A stretch of 64,000 bases of DNA, taken from NCBI RefSeq assembly GCF_002865645.1, contig NW_020194517.1, positions 1 through 64,000 on the forward strand, written 5' to 3'. The notes under the pieces are model-generated. The model was not told the DNA's origin and did not search any database. It saw only the letters and a program-made list of their open reading frames with translations. Below are positions 24,909 to 37,473 of this stretch, piece after piece (within the stretch, counting starts at the first letter, position 1; every line of letters begins with the position of its first letter). This DNA is from Hyaloscypha bicolor E. Its lineage: Eukaryota; Ascomycota; Leotiomycetes; Helotiales; Hyaloscyphaceae. A program made the position numbers and the translations under genes.

Positions 24909-25178
24909 TATTTTTTATAATATTATTATATAATTATAAAATACTATTTATATAAGTTAGTAAAGTAATTATTATTTAGAAATAAAAATTATAGTATTAT
25001 AGTATTAATATATAATTCCTAAATCTACTAAGCCTAATAGAAACTAGCTATTAGTCGAGTTACTTATATAATATAAGATTATATAATTATTACCTATTAC
25101 CTATATCTCGTTACTTCTAGTTATCTTTATATTATATAACTATATTATATAACTATTAATAATTATAGTTATACTAAT
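24909..25178 (-). repeat. copia A LTR (3' LTR, left)
   Basis: Matches 31071-31352, 50669-50953, 56630-56910 and 60097-60400. The left edge is less certain than in the other copies because the first 20 bases differ. Confidence 0.6.
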
Positions 25179-25539
25179 ACTAGAACTTTTTTAAAAACGC
25201 GAAAAATAGTACTTTTCTCTAATTATATACAAATTCCCTAATTTGGCCTAGTACCAGAAATTCCAAACACTTTATATATCTATATTACTTTTAAGGTTTT
25301 GGTTACATGCTAAAGGCTATGGCCTTTTGCACGTGACTTCCCCTCCTATAATATTCTCTCATCTCATATATTTATATTTCCTAATCCGGTCTAGTACCAG
25401 ATGCCCAGATACCCAGATACCAGATACTAAGGGAATCTCTATATATATTCTCTTATTTCATATATTTATTTCCTGCTCTATTTATATTTAACCTATTCCT
25501 CTATATCTAATTATATTATATTCATATTAATAAGGCACT

Positions 25540-28500
25540 TGAGAGCATTTAATGGCTTTAATTTTATTATAGAGTTAGTAGAATTCAATTCTCTCTTAAT
25601 TTATTTAACTTCCGTAATCTCTTATTATTTATATATCTGGCAGAGGCATATTATATTAATTATTAAACATTTCTCTCAAGTAGTACCTAATTTAATAAGG
25701 CATTTATATAACGACTTCGAATTCATATATATAACTAGTAATAGTTCTATTTCTAATACTTTATTAATTATAGATTTGGGAGAAAAGATCTCTATTATTT
25801 ATAAATAAAGTATTCGTAAAAATAATTAAATATAAGAACTTCTTTACTAGTTTCACGAATCTTAGTTCTCTAGTAGTATTCTTAATTTACTATTAAATAT
25901 ATTTATTAAGTATCTTTATATTAGTTTCCGAGAGTTTAATAGCTTAAATAATAATTAATAGGTTATATAAAGCTTCTAGTTAATAGACTAATATAATATA
26001 TATTTCTTTAGTATATTAGATAATATATTAATTTTTAATAGAATGATTTTAATAAATAGTATTTTTATTACTTATAGTAATAGTATTTTTTATAAAAATA
26101 ATTCAGAGGTTTTTATACTAGTATTTCTATATAAAAGTAATTCTAGTAATATTTATATAAATAATACCTTTATTAAACTTGAAATTATAATTAATAATAA
26201 GGTATTTATATTTCTTAGCTAAGAACTTAGTTTTTTAAAGCTTTAGTTATTCTATTTTTATAAAATTATTAGTTCTAATAAATAAGATATTATTAATTTA
26301 AAACCTAATAATTCTAAAGAATTACTTATTATAAAAGAGGCAAGAGTTATAAGTTAATTATTTTATAGAAAGCTTATTAATATAATAGAAATAATAAGTT
26401 TTAAACTAGTAGTTTCTAGCTTCTAGTATATTATATAATAGTTTTATAATTTTTAGAATAGAATTATTCTTTAGATTTAGCTCTCTAGTAAACTTATAAA
26501 ATAAGTTAATATAAAAATTATAATTAAATAAGATTATTAATTAGATATAAGCTTATAAGATATTATATAAATATAATTATATAATATTTATTATTATAGT
26601 AATAATACTAAAAATAATTCTCTAGCTAATATATTAAATAATAAGTAATTATATTAATATTATATATTTCTTATTATTATTATAGGCTTAAATAACTAGT
26701 CTCGATTTTTTAAGCTTTCTTTTTATATTTTTATTCTTAATCTTATTAATAAACCGGGAATTAAAAATATATATTTCTTTTAGTATCTGAAATCTAGAAA
26801 TAATCTTAAATATACTTTTTTTTAGAAGACTAATAACTTTAATTTAGTGGGAATTCTTATATAATTTATTATTTTATAGGAATATTATAATATCCGGGGT
26901 TTTATAAAAGTATTCTCTATTATATTTTAATGAAATAACAGGAATAATAGAAGAAATTATATTTGTATTATTTTTAGTCTTATTATTAGATTCGGGAATA
27001 AGTTTAGGTTCGGGGCTATTAATAATAATCTTAATATTTCCTATATAAAAAGGCTTTATAGAAGTTAAATAAAAGATAATATTACTATATAATAGAGCTA
27101 GTATATAATTCTTTCTATTAATAGCTACTAGCTTATATAATTTATTCTAATTACTAAATTAACTAGTATTTCTTTTATATTAAATAAGAATATTTAAATT
27201 TAGAAATAGTTTATAAATATTAGTAATACTAGAACTATTTCGGGTATTTAAAGTATTTATAATTTAATATCTAGCTTAAAGCTTCTAAATTTCTACTATT
27301 ATCTTTTTAAATACTACTAATTACTATAATATAATAAATAATAAGATATTATATTTAGTTATTTAAAATTAATACTATTAGGTTTTATAGAATTATTAAT
27401 AGCCTTAAAAGCTATTTAAAATATAATATTCTTATTAATTCTATTAATTTTAGTTATAATAATAAAATATATATATTAGATTAGGCTATAATAATATTTT
27501 ATAATTCTAATAAAGTTATAAGCTTTTATAGAAATAATCTTAATCTTAATTCCTATAATATTTATAAGCTAAATAAATTTCTTATTAATAAACTACTTTC
27601 TAGTATCTATTATAATTTAATTAGAAAGACTTAAATAATTATTAATCTAATATTATTTAAGTATATTCTAGATATATATTATATTAATATTCTAGAGCTA
27701 TTAGCCGGTTTAATATTAAGTACCTTTATTAATAATATAAAATATAGGCTTATTAAAAATATAGAAAATATTAATAATAATAAAATAATTAAAACTTATT
27801 ATAAGTATAAGATCTAGGGTCTAGAAAGCATAATTAGACTATCTCTATTTTAATAATTTAAAGCTAAAAAAAGAAGAGGATTTCAAAGAAGCCTTGGATC
27901 TAAATAATTACAAGCTATATACGGGCCCACGTACTAGCTTAAGCTCGGGGTCACGTGTAATAATTAGGTAATTATAGATGCCTTACTTAGATACCAGATA
28001 CCTCTCTAGCTCTAGTCTAATCCTTACTAGTACTATATATTATAATAACTATAATAAAACTAATATTATTTCTTAAGTTAAACTTAAATTATCTAGATAA
28101 TTAGTTATATTTCTAGTATTATTTATAATATTTTATAAGGTATTTAAGGGCTTTTATATTAATATTATAACTTGCTTATTCTAGAATATTTCAGAGTTTA
28201 CTAATAAATAAATAGCTAAATTAATAATATAAATATTATAATTTAATCTTTATAAGAAAGCAGGAATTATAAATAAAGAATTCGAAAATAAAGCCTTATA
28301 ATATAATATTCTAAAATAAGAAAAAGTATTTAAAATATTATATTATAAATATATATTTTCTAGTAAAAGTAATAAAATAATTAGTAAGATTATTAAAGTA
28401 GATCTTTAGCTTATTTATATTAGCTAAGCTAAGTAAAAACGGAGTCTTTAAAAATATATTATAGAATTATACTTATCTAATTAATATACTTATTATTATA

Positions 28501-29800
28501 AATCTAATAAAAGATATAGATCTAATACTAAACTAGATATTAATTTAATCTTTAGTAATTTTATTAAGTTTAATACTATTACTTATTAGTTTACTAGAAA
28601 GCTTGAAATTAGTTAAAACTAGTAATTAAATATCTAGAAACTTTAGTATTAATTATAACTTTATAAAAGTAATAAGTATTATATTCTAATATATTATTAA
28701 TTATAAAAGTCTGAGTATTTTCTATTAAGAATTTAATAAACTCTAATATATAATTTTTGCCTATTATTTAATATATAAGAAAAAGAGAAATAAGGTTATT
28801 TATAAAAATATTAGCTATAATTATTAATAAAACAAGAATAATAGAAATAGCTAAAAAGTTCTTAATTAAAATAAAATAAGAATCTAAATAATATTTCTTT
28901 TCTTTATTTATTTCTATTAATAAAGCCTTAAAAGTATTATTTACTAGTTTGTTTTTATTATTTTTATTATTATTTTTATCTTTAGCTTTAGTAATATACT
29001 ATATATAAGTATTACTAAAGTATTTATTAAAGTTATAAGTATTTTAGGATCTAAACTAATAAATATTTCTATTTCTAAATTAAGTTTTTTTAGTTTTTTA
29101 TTTTTCTAATATATGTTTCTATAAATAATATTTAGGCTTTTTATATATAAAATATAACTTTAAAATATAATTATTATAATTATAAGACTTAAAATAATTA
29201 TTACGGGTTCCGAAATTATAGTTAGATTTATATTAATAATTTCCGGAAAAATAATAGCTTAAAGAATTCTAAAAATAATATTATTAATTAGTAAAAAAGA
29301 TTTTAGAATTAGCTTATTATTTACTCTTATATATAATAATAAATAACTAGAGCTTATTAATAAGCTAGCCGAGATTTATAAGAAAGTCTGAGATTATATA
29401 TTTATATATTTAAGAGCCTTAGTAAAAGATAATAATTTTATTATAAAAGAATTTAATATTTTATAAATTAGATATAAAACTATATTATAATTAATATAAT
29501 TTATTAATTAGTAATTAAATAGTCTTAAATATTATTTTTTCCGGGAATTTAGCTATTATAAAAGCTAATATAATAGTATTCTATTTATTTAAATTTTAAT
29601 ATTTAAATTCAGGACTTTTAAAAAAGCTATAAATATTAATATAAGCCTTTTTATATATATATTAAAAGAACTAATTATTATAAAAGTAGTCTTAAGCTAG
29701 TTTCTTTAGTATAATAGGAAAAGCTCGTATTAGTATCTTTTATAAAAGCTTTATATATTAATAAATATTAAGGAAAATAGTAAATTTATTATACTTTTAT
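25540..29800 (-). pseudogene. copia A gag-pol remnant
   Basis: The minus strand carries, from right to left, a gag/protease-like region, a GAG-pre-integrase zinc region (about 28220-28090; LYYQFSYLFISKL and a Y/C-rich follow-up), RT and RNase H ending near 25560. The best-preserved RNase H text is in the third copy at about 61010-60690. The + strand ORF at 25539-25808 is only the antisense of this RNase H. Stops are very frequent, so it cannot be expressed. Confidence 0.7.
27790..28057. repeat. 265-bp insertion in copia A integrase region
   Basis: Copies B (about 53640) and C (about 63095) run straight through this point. Copy A instead has about 265 extra bases flanked by a short duplicated TAAAACT-like motif. 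The first 90 bases resemble the gypsy LTR core (GGTCTAGAAAGCATAATTAG versus GGGCTTGGAAAGTAAGATAG at 63617), so it may be a solo LTR or related small element. It keeps a CACGTG at 27952-27957 and a GC-richer middle (GGGCCCACGTAC). Confidence 0.6.
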
Positions 29801-31070
29801 TTTTTAATATAAATCTTAGTAACTATTCTAATAAGTCTTATAATTAAAGATAATTAGAAAGTATTTAGATATAGTTATAATAATAGTAATAAGGCTAGTA
29901 AAAATATATTATTTATTTCTAAAGCTTTTATACTAATATATAGATCTAATAAAAATATAAGATATAATAATAAAAATAATATTAAAAATAATAATAATAA
30001 TATAGAAATATTAAAAATAATAGATTCTAGATACTTGTTCTTAATAAGAGTAATAAAGCCTAATAGAATTAGTTTCTTAATAAGGTCTAGTTTAGTTACT
30101 AATAGATTTTTATTTATCTAAATATATTATATATTTTCTTTAATAATAAAAAGTAAGATAATTATAATAATAAAAGTATTAATATTCTATTATATATATA
30201 TTATTATATTAAAGAATCTTATATAGGTATAATATCTCCGGGAATTCAAGTTTATTAAAGTTCTTTTAATAAATAAAATCCTTAAAATTATATCTAAATA
30301 GCTTCTAAAAGTTATTATTAATTATTTTATAAAAAATATATTAAAATAGCTTAATATCTAAAAACTCAAATATCTTATATATTATAGTAATATCTAGATT
30401 AATTCTATATTTCTATTTTATTACTATTTTCTTAAAATTATTAGTTTTTATAAATATAAAAGATTTAAATTAAATAGATCTAATAAAAGAATTATTTATT
30501 ATAATAGGTTCTATTATTATATATTTTATAGGCTTATATCTAGTTTAAGATATAGTAATTTATAAAAAGAATACATTTATAAAAAGAAAAGTAATTTATA
30601 AAATAAATAAGTAAAAGTTATTATATTTAAGATAAAATTTTTATTTATAATAAGAAATTTAGGAAGTGAAATTTAAGAAGTAAAATATTAAGATTTCGAG
30701 AGAATTTAATAATTCTAAAGCTTAAGAGCCCCAGGTATTTAGGTAATTATAAAAAAAGTTAGTTTTATAAGATAATTAGATAATTAAATAACTAATTATT
30801 TAGTAATTAATAAGAAGTAATATCTTTCCTCTTTATAGAACTAAATTATAAATAAAGGTAATTATTATTTCTTTTTATTAATATAGCTTAATTAGGCCTT
30901 AGTAAAATTAAATTTCTTTTTCTTTTTATAAAACCGAATTATAAATAAAGATAATTAATAGTTATTTCTTTTTTAATATAGAATAATGATTTTGCTTTTA
31001 AGAAACCGAATCTTAAATAAATATAGCTTAATTCTTTTTATTATTTAATTTATATATATAAACTAATTAA
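29801..31070. other. copia A 5' internal region, no gene recognised
   Basis: Lies between the gag-like frame and the right (5') LTR on the minus strand, so it should hold the leader and start of gag. Only AT-rich sequence with dense stops is visible. Confidence 0.5.
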
Positions 31071-31352
31071 TATTAGTTTACTAGAAATATATAATACTAT
31101 TATATAATTATAAAATACTATTTATATAAATTAGTAAAATAATTATTATTTAGAAATAAGAATTATAATATTATAATATTAATATATAATTCTTAAATCT
31201 ACTAAACCTAATAGAGACTAGTTATTAGTTAAGTTATTTATATAATATAAGGTTATATAATTATTATTTATTATTTATATTCCGTTATTTCTAGTTATTT
31301 CTATATTATATAACTATATTATATAATTATTAATAACTATAAATATATTAAT
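31071..31352 (-). repeat. copia A LTR (5' LTR, right)
   Basis: Begins TATTAGTTTACTAG, like the left-hand edges of the copia B and C LTRs, and ends near TATATTAATA. About 282 bp. Confidence 0.65.
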
Positions 31353-31749
31353 AAATACTTTATTTATTAATTAGAAATAAGACTTCTTTATATTTCTTAA
31401 TAAATTTAGCTAGCTTTTTATTAAAATTATATATAATATAAAATAAAAGAAAGAATTATAGTTCTATTTCTAAGAATTATTCTATAAACTAAATAAATTT
31501 AATATTAATAAAAGTATAATTATTTATTTTAGTATTAATAAAAGAAAAAAACTTGATTTCTAATTTATTTATATTAATAATATAAAATACTATAAAAGCA
31601 TTTCCTCTTATTTAATAAATTAAATTAATTTCTACTAAATTCATATTATAAGCTTTTAAAATAGAAACTTTTTTTAGAAATATTTATTTTCTGGTTTTAT
31701 ACTAGAATTAGAACTTGAATTTTCCGAATATTTTATTAAAATAAGAACT

Positions 31750-33560
31750 AAATACTTTAATAAAATAGGAATTAAACCCGGCTTAATTCTAGAAAGAGCT
31801 ATTTTAGTTTTCTTATTATATTTAACTAAATAATACTTAATATAATTATAGTATTTAATAGCTAAAAGATCTTTAATTTTTATAAGATATTATTTATATT
31901 TATAAAAAGATATATATTTAAATAAAAGTAATAAATATAAGCTTCTTGAATTCTTTTTAGAAATATAAAAAAATATAATACTAGAAATAAACTTAACTAA
32001 AATAGTTTTTATTTTTTAATATTTTTTAATATTTTTATATAGCTTTAATTTATTAATTATTAGTAATATAATATTAAATAAAATAAATAGTATTAATAAA
32101 AGAATTATTATAATATATATATACTAATTTCTAGAGCTTTAGTAAAAGCTTTTTATTTAATTTATATTTAATATTTTAAAAACTAATATTACTTTTAGTA
32201 AATAATTATAGGAAAAGAATATAGAATTTCTAAAATATTTAACTAAAGTATATTTAAAGCTTATTAAAGTTATAATAAATATTTTATTAGAATTAGAATT
32301 AGAATATAACTTCTTTAAATAGAAATATAATTCTAAAAGCTAATAATACTAATTCGAACTATTTTTATTTATATAAAAATTAGTTAAAATAAGAGTATTA
32401 TTATTTATAAATTTACTAGAAATATAAATTAGTATTTCCTTATAATTTATTTTTAATCTAAATTAGCTAATTATTAAAAATAATATAATCTCTAGTAAAA
32501 AGAATTAAATCTAAAAGTTTAATAATTCTAGTATTTCTAAAAGAAATATAAAATATAAGGAATTCTAGATAGAAATAAGTAAAAGATAATTCGGAATTAT
32601 TTAAAAAAGAATTTAAAATAGCCGGAATTATAAAAATAATAGAAATAAATGAGAAATAAATCGAAATTATTTAAAAAAGAATTTAAAATAGCCGGAATTA
32701 TAAAAAAAATAGAAATAACTAGAGCTATTATAAATTAATTTATTATAATTATATAATATTTAATATTATTTTTAAATTTAGTATTTTTAAAAATAGCTTT
32801 ATTATAGCTATAAATATTTTTATATAAAAGAGTTTTCTAAATATTTTCCTAATAGCTTTTTATAATAATAATAATATTTAAGAATAAAGTATTAGGATTT
32901 TTAGTTTATTTATATAATTTCTTAATTATAATATAATTATTAGTTTCTAGAAACTTTATAATAAAAATAGAAAGTTTTATTTTTATAAACTTATTTATAA
33001 ATTCTCTAGAAATACTAATAGAATATTTGATTTAGAAAAGGCTACTAATAAAATAATCTAAACTAGTAAAAGCTTTAGAAATCTTAGTAAAAGTTAATAT
33101 AATTTCTGGTTATATAATATTCTAGAAAATTAATTTATTATACTTTTCTTTTATTATATTCTTTCTAGTTATTTTATTATTAATATATATATAAGGCCTA
33201 TAAGATTATTATATTCTTTTTAGTTATTTTATTACTAATATATATATAAGGCCTATAAGATTATTAAATAGAGTTTAAGAATAATAATTAGATTACTAGC
33301 TTATATATATATCTATTATTCTAGAACTTAGTTAAAGAATAGCTTTTATATAAGGTTTTTTAATTTTCGGGGTTTTTAGAAAAAGTTTTTAATATATTAC
33401 TAATATATATTTATAAAGATATAAAAACCTAATTCTTTTAGGAATTCTAAAGCTTTTTGCTTTTAGTATTCTAGAATCTATTACTTTATATTTCTGAAGT
33501 TCTATTATTTTAATAATATTTATATTTTTAAAGATTTTAAATTAGTTTATTTAAATTTTT
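31750..33560 (-). pseudogene. gypsy G1 gag remnant
   Basis: Minus-strand frame next to the LTR, matching 57545-59080 in G2. A zinc-knuckle ghost lies near 31840-31800, with Tyr at the Cys and His places. No enzyme motif is present, as expected for gag. The many stops and the shared layout with G2 support a capsid-like gene destroyed by RIP. Confidence 0.55.
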
Positions 33561-33594
33561 TTATAAAATTAAAAGAAATAAGCTTTAAATACTA

Positions 33595-33897
33595 TTATAA
33601 ATATAGTATTTAGGGCTTAAAAAGCAAGATAAAAGATCTCTTATAAAAATAATTTAAAGCTAAAAAAGAGAAAACTAGAATATAGAAAGCTATAAAAGAA
33701 TATATATATCTTATAATATACTAGTTTCTAAAGAACTTGGTTTTCTAAATATCTCTAATATATTTTAAATATATTTCTTTAATAAGGCGGCTATATTATA
33801 TATATTTAGAAAATAACGAGATATAAGTAATAAAATATAAGTAATTATATTAAATAACTATATTAGCTAATAAAATTAAAAGCTAAATTATAATAAT
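33595..33897 (-). repeat. gypsy G1 LTR
   Basis: About 300 bp matching 48622-48912, 59135-59582 and 63593-63838 in the same orientation. Two to three units of the 14-bp repeat (ATATAAGTAATAAA-like) lie at about 33826-33865. Confidence 0.6.
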
Positions 33898-35090
33898 TTA
33901 TAAAATAAAGAACTAGAATAAAATAAAGAAAGAAAAAAAATTAGTATTTTTTTTTAATATTTAATATATATTTAATAAGTTATAAATAATTTATTAATAA
34001 TAATAAATAAAAGTAATAATAATAATATATTTAAAATTAGATAATTAAAATGCTTTAAATTAAAATCTCTAATTTATAGTTTAAATAAAATTATATAAAT
34101 AATTAATAAAATTAAATAAAATTAATATATATTTAGATTTATTTATATATTTAAATAATATTAAAAAAGTTATTATAAAATCTAGTAAATATTTTAATAT
34201 CTAAAATTAATTCCCTATTATAGAATTAATTAAATAAAAGGCTAAAAGCCCTATATAAAGACAAGTAATATTAAAATTTATTTAATTTACTAAATAAAAA
34301 CAAATATAATCTTAATTCTTCTAATATAAAAATTCTTATAATTTTATATTATACTTAATTATTTAAAAAATCCTATAAATACTAAATATATTTATTTTCT
34401 ATTTTATAAGGCTATTTTAAAAGGTTTTAGGAATTATATTAAGATTTAATATAATTTTCTAAAAATAGTAATTTTAGTATTTCTTACTTTTTAATAAATA
34501 AATAAATTTTAATATTACCTGCTTTTATAATTAGACTAGAAAGTACTTTTAATCTTATTTATAATATTAATTTCTAGATTAATAATAGAGACTTTAATAG
34601 TAATAATAATTATAATAATAAGCTCTATTACTTTGTTTTATAATATTACTTTAAATTAAGCTTTACTAAAAGCTATAATAATAATATTCTTTTAAGTCTT
34701 ATAAAATCTTATTATATTATATAAGTTAAAAATATTTATTATAATCGGGAATTTTATAATATTATTAGTAAGAAAAATATTAATAATAAGATTTATTATA
34801 TAATAGACTAGATTCTAACCTTAGTATAAGGCTATATATTATAGAAAATATAAGTATAATTACTAATTAGTAGCTTTAAAGCTTAATATTAATCTTATAA
34901 TAAAGAAGAAAAGGGTTATAAAAATAACTTATTAAATAAATATAAAGCCACAGATAGAATATAGTAAAGGAAATATTAAGGCCAGCCTAGAAATCAGATA
35001 TAAGGTTACTAATTACTGATTTAATAAGAAATAAGAAGAATTAAGGCAATAATACCAGGAAAGGAAATAGGGAATAATATAAGATATCGA
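33898..35090. other. AT-rich DNA, left border of the gene island
   Basis: No gene seen. CpA/TpG and GC rise from about 34900 rightwards, so the RIP-like damage fades into the island over a few hundred bases rather than at a sharp edge. Confidence 0.6.
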
Positions 35091-35091
35091 A

Positions 35092-35553
35092 GTCCCGTAT
35101 AATATATGGCATCTCGGATTACTTATAGGGCCAGATATTAGCAAAGACATATAAGCTATAAGTATCAGAGATATAATTAAACAGGCCCGGGCAAATGCTA
35201 CTATTACTAAAGCTACTTTGAAACTAGCTTCCGCTATCCAGCTAATACGCCTGTCTCTATATAATCTTCACTTATCCTTTGCGGAACCGGAGAAACCAAT
35301 ACCTCCTTTAGCTCGTAATTACTCTCCTTCTTCCCACTGCCCTAGCGTGCCACCGCAGACCCCGACCAAATAACAGGATAATAGCGGAGTCACCCATAGC
35401 AGATCGGAAAAGCCGGAACGTATCTCTCCACCGACGCCATTGGAAAGGGGGATAGAGAAGGAGGAGGAGGTAGGAGACAGACAAGGACAGCCGCAGCAAG
35501 AGGAGGATATGGTAATACTAGTAATGGTGGCAAAGAATAGTTGTGATATCCGA
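35092..35553 (+). pseudogene. unrecognised degraded ORF at the island border
   Basis: One frame stays open for 35155-35370 and again for 35374-35553. The single TAA between (35371-35373) fits a RIP-changed CAA. The predicted text has an early Leu/Ile-rich half and a later Glu/Pro/Gln-rich half. No start codon or known domain could be assigned, and minus-strand ORFs over the same bases start at non-ATG codons. It could be the end of a larger gene whose 5' part was lost to RIP. Confidence 0.25.
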
Positions 35554-35885
35554 TGATTGCCCAATGCAAAGGAAGCGCAAGTACTATCTTTAGCAGAGAT
35601 CCAGCCGCGAATATAGGGTATACTCAAAGTCCCGTCGACACTCTCCGAAGTCACAATCCGTCCCTTGATCGGGCTCCAAGAGCCACCCCGGGCCATGGAG
35701 CCGATGGTCGACTGCCTTCGCCGGCTCCTTCTGCGGCTCTAACCATGGATACAGAGATGTGTCATCTGACTGCCGCAACCTTAGTCGATCATCTAATAAT
35801 ATCCTGCCGACGCCGACCCCGTCCGCACTACATACACTGCTTCTCCTTTATAGCGGTGGTCTGGGAGGGTTGTGAGGGGCAAGGA

Positions 35886-36390
35886 GTCTCTTTTAGCTAG
35901 CTTGCCCAACTTATCGAGAGCATCGGCTTATTGGGAACATTGACGACTTAGCCATCAAGCCGATAGAGCAATATTCGTTCCTCTTGACTGGCTTTACCCG
36001 GTATACCTCATCTCGGCTCTCGTCCAGTGGCCCGATTGTATCGACTGCCGCGGAGGCAGGCCGTATTCATAAGGATGCGACGTGTACGCGACTCCAACAT
36101 GGCAAAGCCGTGCATGCCGAAGCTCTTGCATTGCAGGGTGGTGAGCCGTCCAGCAACAATGACGACGGTGGTTTGACCGACAGCGATCCTGATCTCAGCA
36201 GCGACGATGACGGGTGTTCGAGTAAAGATAAGCAGGGTTCGAGCACGGGGATGAATATCCCATGGGAAACTGTAGACGAGCAGCGCTTGCTGGCGTATTA
36301 AGAAGGAGGACAAGTCTTGGGACTGGATCTTCGGCAAGTTCCCAGGCAGGACTCGGGCCGTAGTACGCACGCGCTAGACCATGGTACAGT
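35886..36390 (+). pseudogene. Myb/SANT-like domain protein relic, frameshifted
   Basis: The frame from about 35940 to 36300 encodes Ser-rich and Asp/Ser-rich acidic text (SDPDLSSDDDG) and then WETVDEQRLLAY, where a one-base insertion at about 36300 gives a stop. In the next frame it continues KKEDKSWDWIFGKFPGRT followed by AAVRTR and a TAG that fits a former TGG. The W-x(4)-DE...L spacing, central SWDWI and final PGRT-AAVRTR-W match a Myb/SANT-type helix-turn-helix with its three tryptophans. Such small Myb-like proteins with acidic linkers are common in filamentous fungi. There is no ATG near the start of the open part, and the region 36400-36750 beyond it shows nothing recognisable. The frameshift and the lost Trp make it a pseudogene. 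Confidence 0.6.
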
Positions 36391-36757
36391 GCAGAATCAA
36401 ATAAGCTTCCTCCCACAGGTCGACACACAGCAGCTCAAGCTCTGTGTACCTACTTATCCCTTGGGGTCTGCCGGGACAAGTGTTTGAAAGGGACCTTATC
36501 CTTCTGGTCGGCCAGCCCCAACTGGGAGCACGTACGGTCGAGGGAAGCGGCGTTCAAGCCGAGGAGGATAGGGGGTATCAGATGCATGGGGGGAATACCA
36601 CTGAAGAAAAATGGAGAGGTTGACATCGGAAGCAGACATGAGGCGCAACGTCTTTATGGGAAACAATTGGGGTATTATACAATAAAGTCGCGCGTACGCT
36701 GGCATCCCTTGTTTCTAGTTTCGATCGAACCGAAAGGGTCCCAGCTCTGGAACTCTT

Positions 36758-37473
36758 TCATCCCTCATTTGTTTTCACTATATCCAAAAGTCTATTCGCC
36801 AGAAGTTGCTTGCACTCTCCCTGCCTTGACTTATAGTCTTCTTCCTTCATGACCATTGATCTCCCACTGTCAACACCATCCAGCAATTTCACGGTAGCCG
36901 ACAAACGCTGTATAGAATCGTATTCCCCATGCCAGCAACTTCGTATGATATTGTCGACTTGGTTATCGTCTGTTTTTGGGAACATCATCTTCTGAAGCAG
37001 GTCAACAATTACCGGTCCGTGACGTTCCCCAAACCATTCGTTATCGTAGGGCTCGTAACCACGGATCATGTAATAGAAGATTGACCCTATCGCGAATTGT
37101 TCCGTACGAGGGCCAAGATACCCAAAGCTTCCGCGTTGCTCTCCACCTTCATCGCCAAGTACTCTGGCGTAAGGACCGATGCCAACTTCAAAAGCGGTAC
37201 CAACGGCAGCTGTGTTGTCAAAGTCGGCAACTTCAGGTGATTCTCACTGTGGAGGAGAAGGTTTGGTGGCCGAATATCGCCGTGCGCATACCCCAGGGAC
37301 TCGAGCCAAGCAGCAGCATTGGATAATTCCGTCATCCACCTCAAAACCAAGCACCGTGGTTCACCATCCTCTACCTTCAGCACCAGGTGATTTGCACTCG
37401 CACGCAGCAGGACAGCGCAGGAGGACCTCTGTAATTGATGGTCTACTCTTACAGGGCTCTTGATAAAAATCAA
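36758..37473 (-). pseudogene. fungal-type protein kinase relic, one frameshift
   Basis: Two minus-strand frames join into the C-lobe of a protein kinase. The first (37473 down to about 37230) has LVLRWMTELSNAAAWLESLG and then YAHGDIRPPNLLL, the catalytic loop with Asp and Asn present. A one-base deletion near 37228-37231 shifts the frame. The second continues ADFDN (the DFG position, here DFD), a GPRTEQFAIGS segment at the APE position, then MIRGYEPYDNEWFG and a C-terminal helix region ending at 36758. The N-lobe with the ATP-binding Gly loop and Lys is not visible. This matches a family of fungal kinase-like proteins with HGD in place of HRD. One lesion inactivates it; CpA sites are intact, so decay was not by RIP. 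Confidence 0.75.

Larger units (their letters stand above)
24909..31352 (-). mobile_element. copia A, RIP-degraded Ty1/copia element
   Basis: About 6.4 kb with a direct LTR pair (about 24909-25178 and 31071-31352) and coding remnants on the minus strand between them. It is collinear with copia B (50669-56910) and copia C (60097-63592). It lies between the gag and pol halves of gypsy G1, so it inserted into that older element. A 265-bp insertion near 27790-28057 is private to this copy. Confidence 0.75.
22611..33897 (-). mobile_element. gypsy copy G1 (minus), interrupted by copia A
   Basis: From right to left: LTR (33595-33897), gag (about 33560-31750, zinc-knuckle remnant near 31840), then the copia A insertion (24909-31352), then pol (about 24900-22611). 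Segment 22611-23690 matches 49735-50650 in copy G2, and the following pol segment matches 56930-57540. The left LTR is missing: the element stops near 22611 against an oppositely oriented fragment. Assigning both halves to one element is inference from order and orientation. Confidence 0.6.

Noticed and set aside
25539..25808. 89-codon + strand ORF in AT-rich DNA
   Set aside because: It is antisense to the copia A RNase H remnant; the matching stretches at 51240 and 60690 are not open on this strand.
17301..35000. Mitochondrial or plasmid DNA, suggested by extreme AT content
   Set aside because: LTR retrotransposon domains of nuclear families are readable through C-to-T damage, and the block grades into a nuclear gene island with spliceosomal introns.
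35984..36301. 105-codon ORF read as starting with Met at 35984
   Set aside because: The codon at 35984 is TTG. The frame runs further upstream without an ATG, so this start is not real; the sequence is kept as a Myb-like pseudogene.
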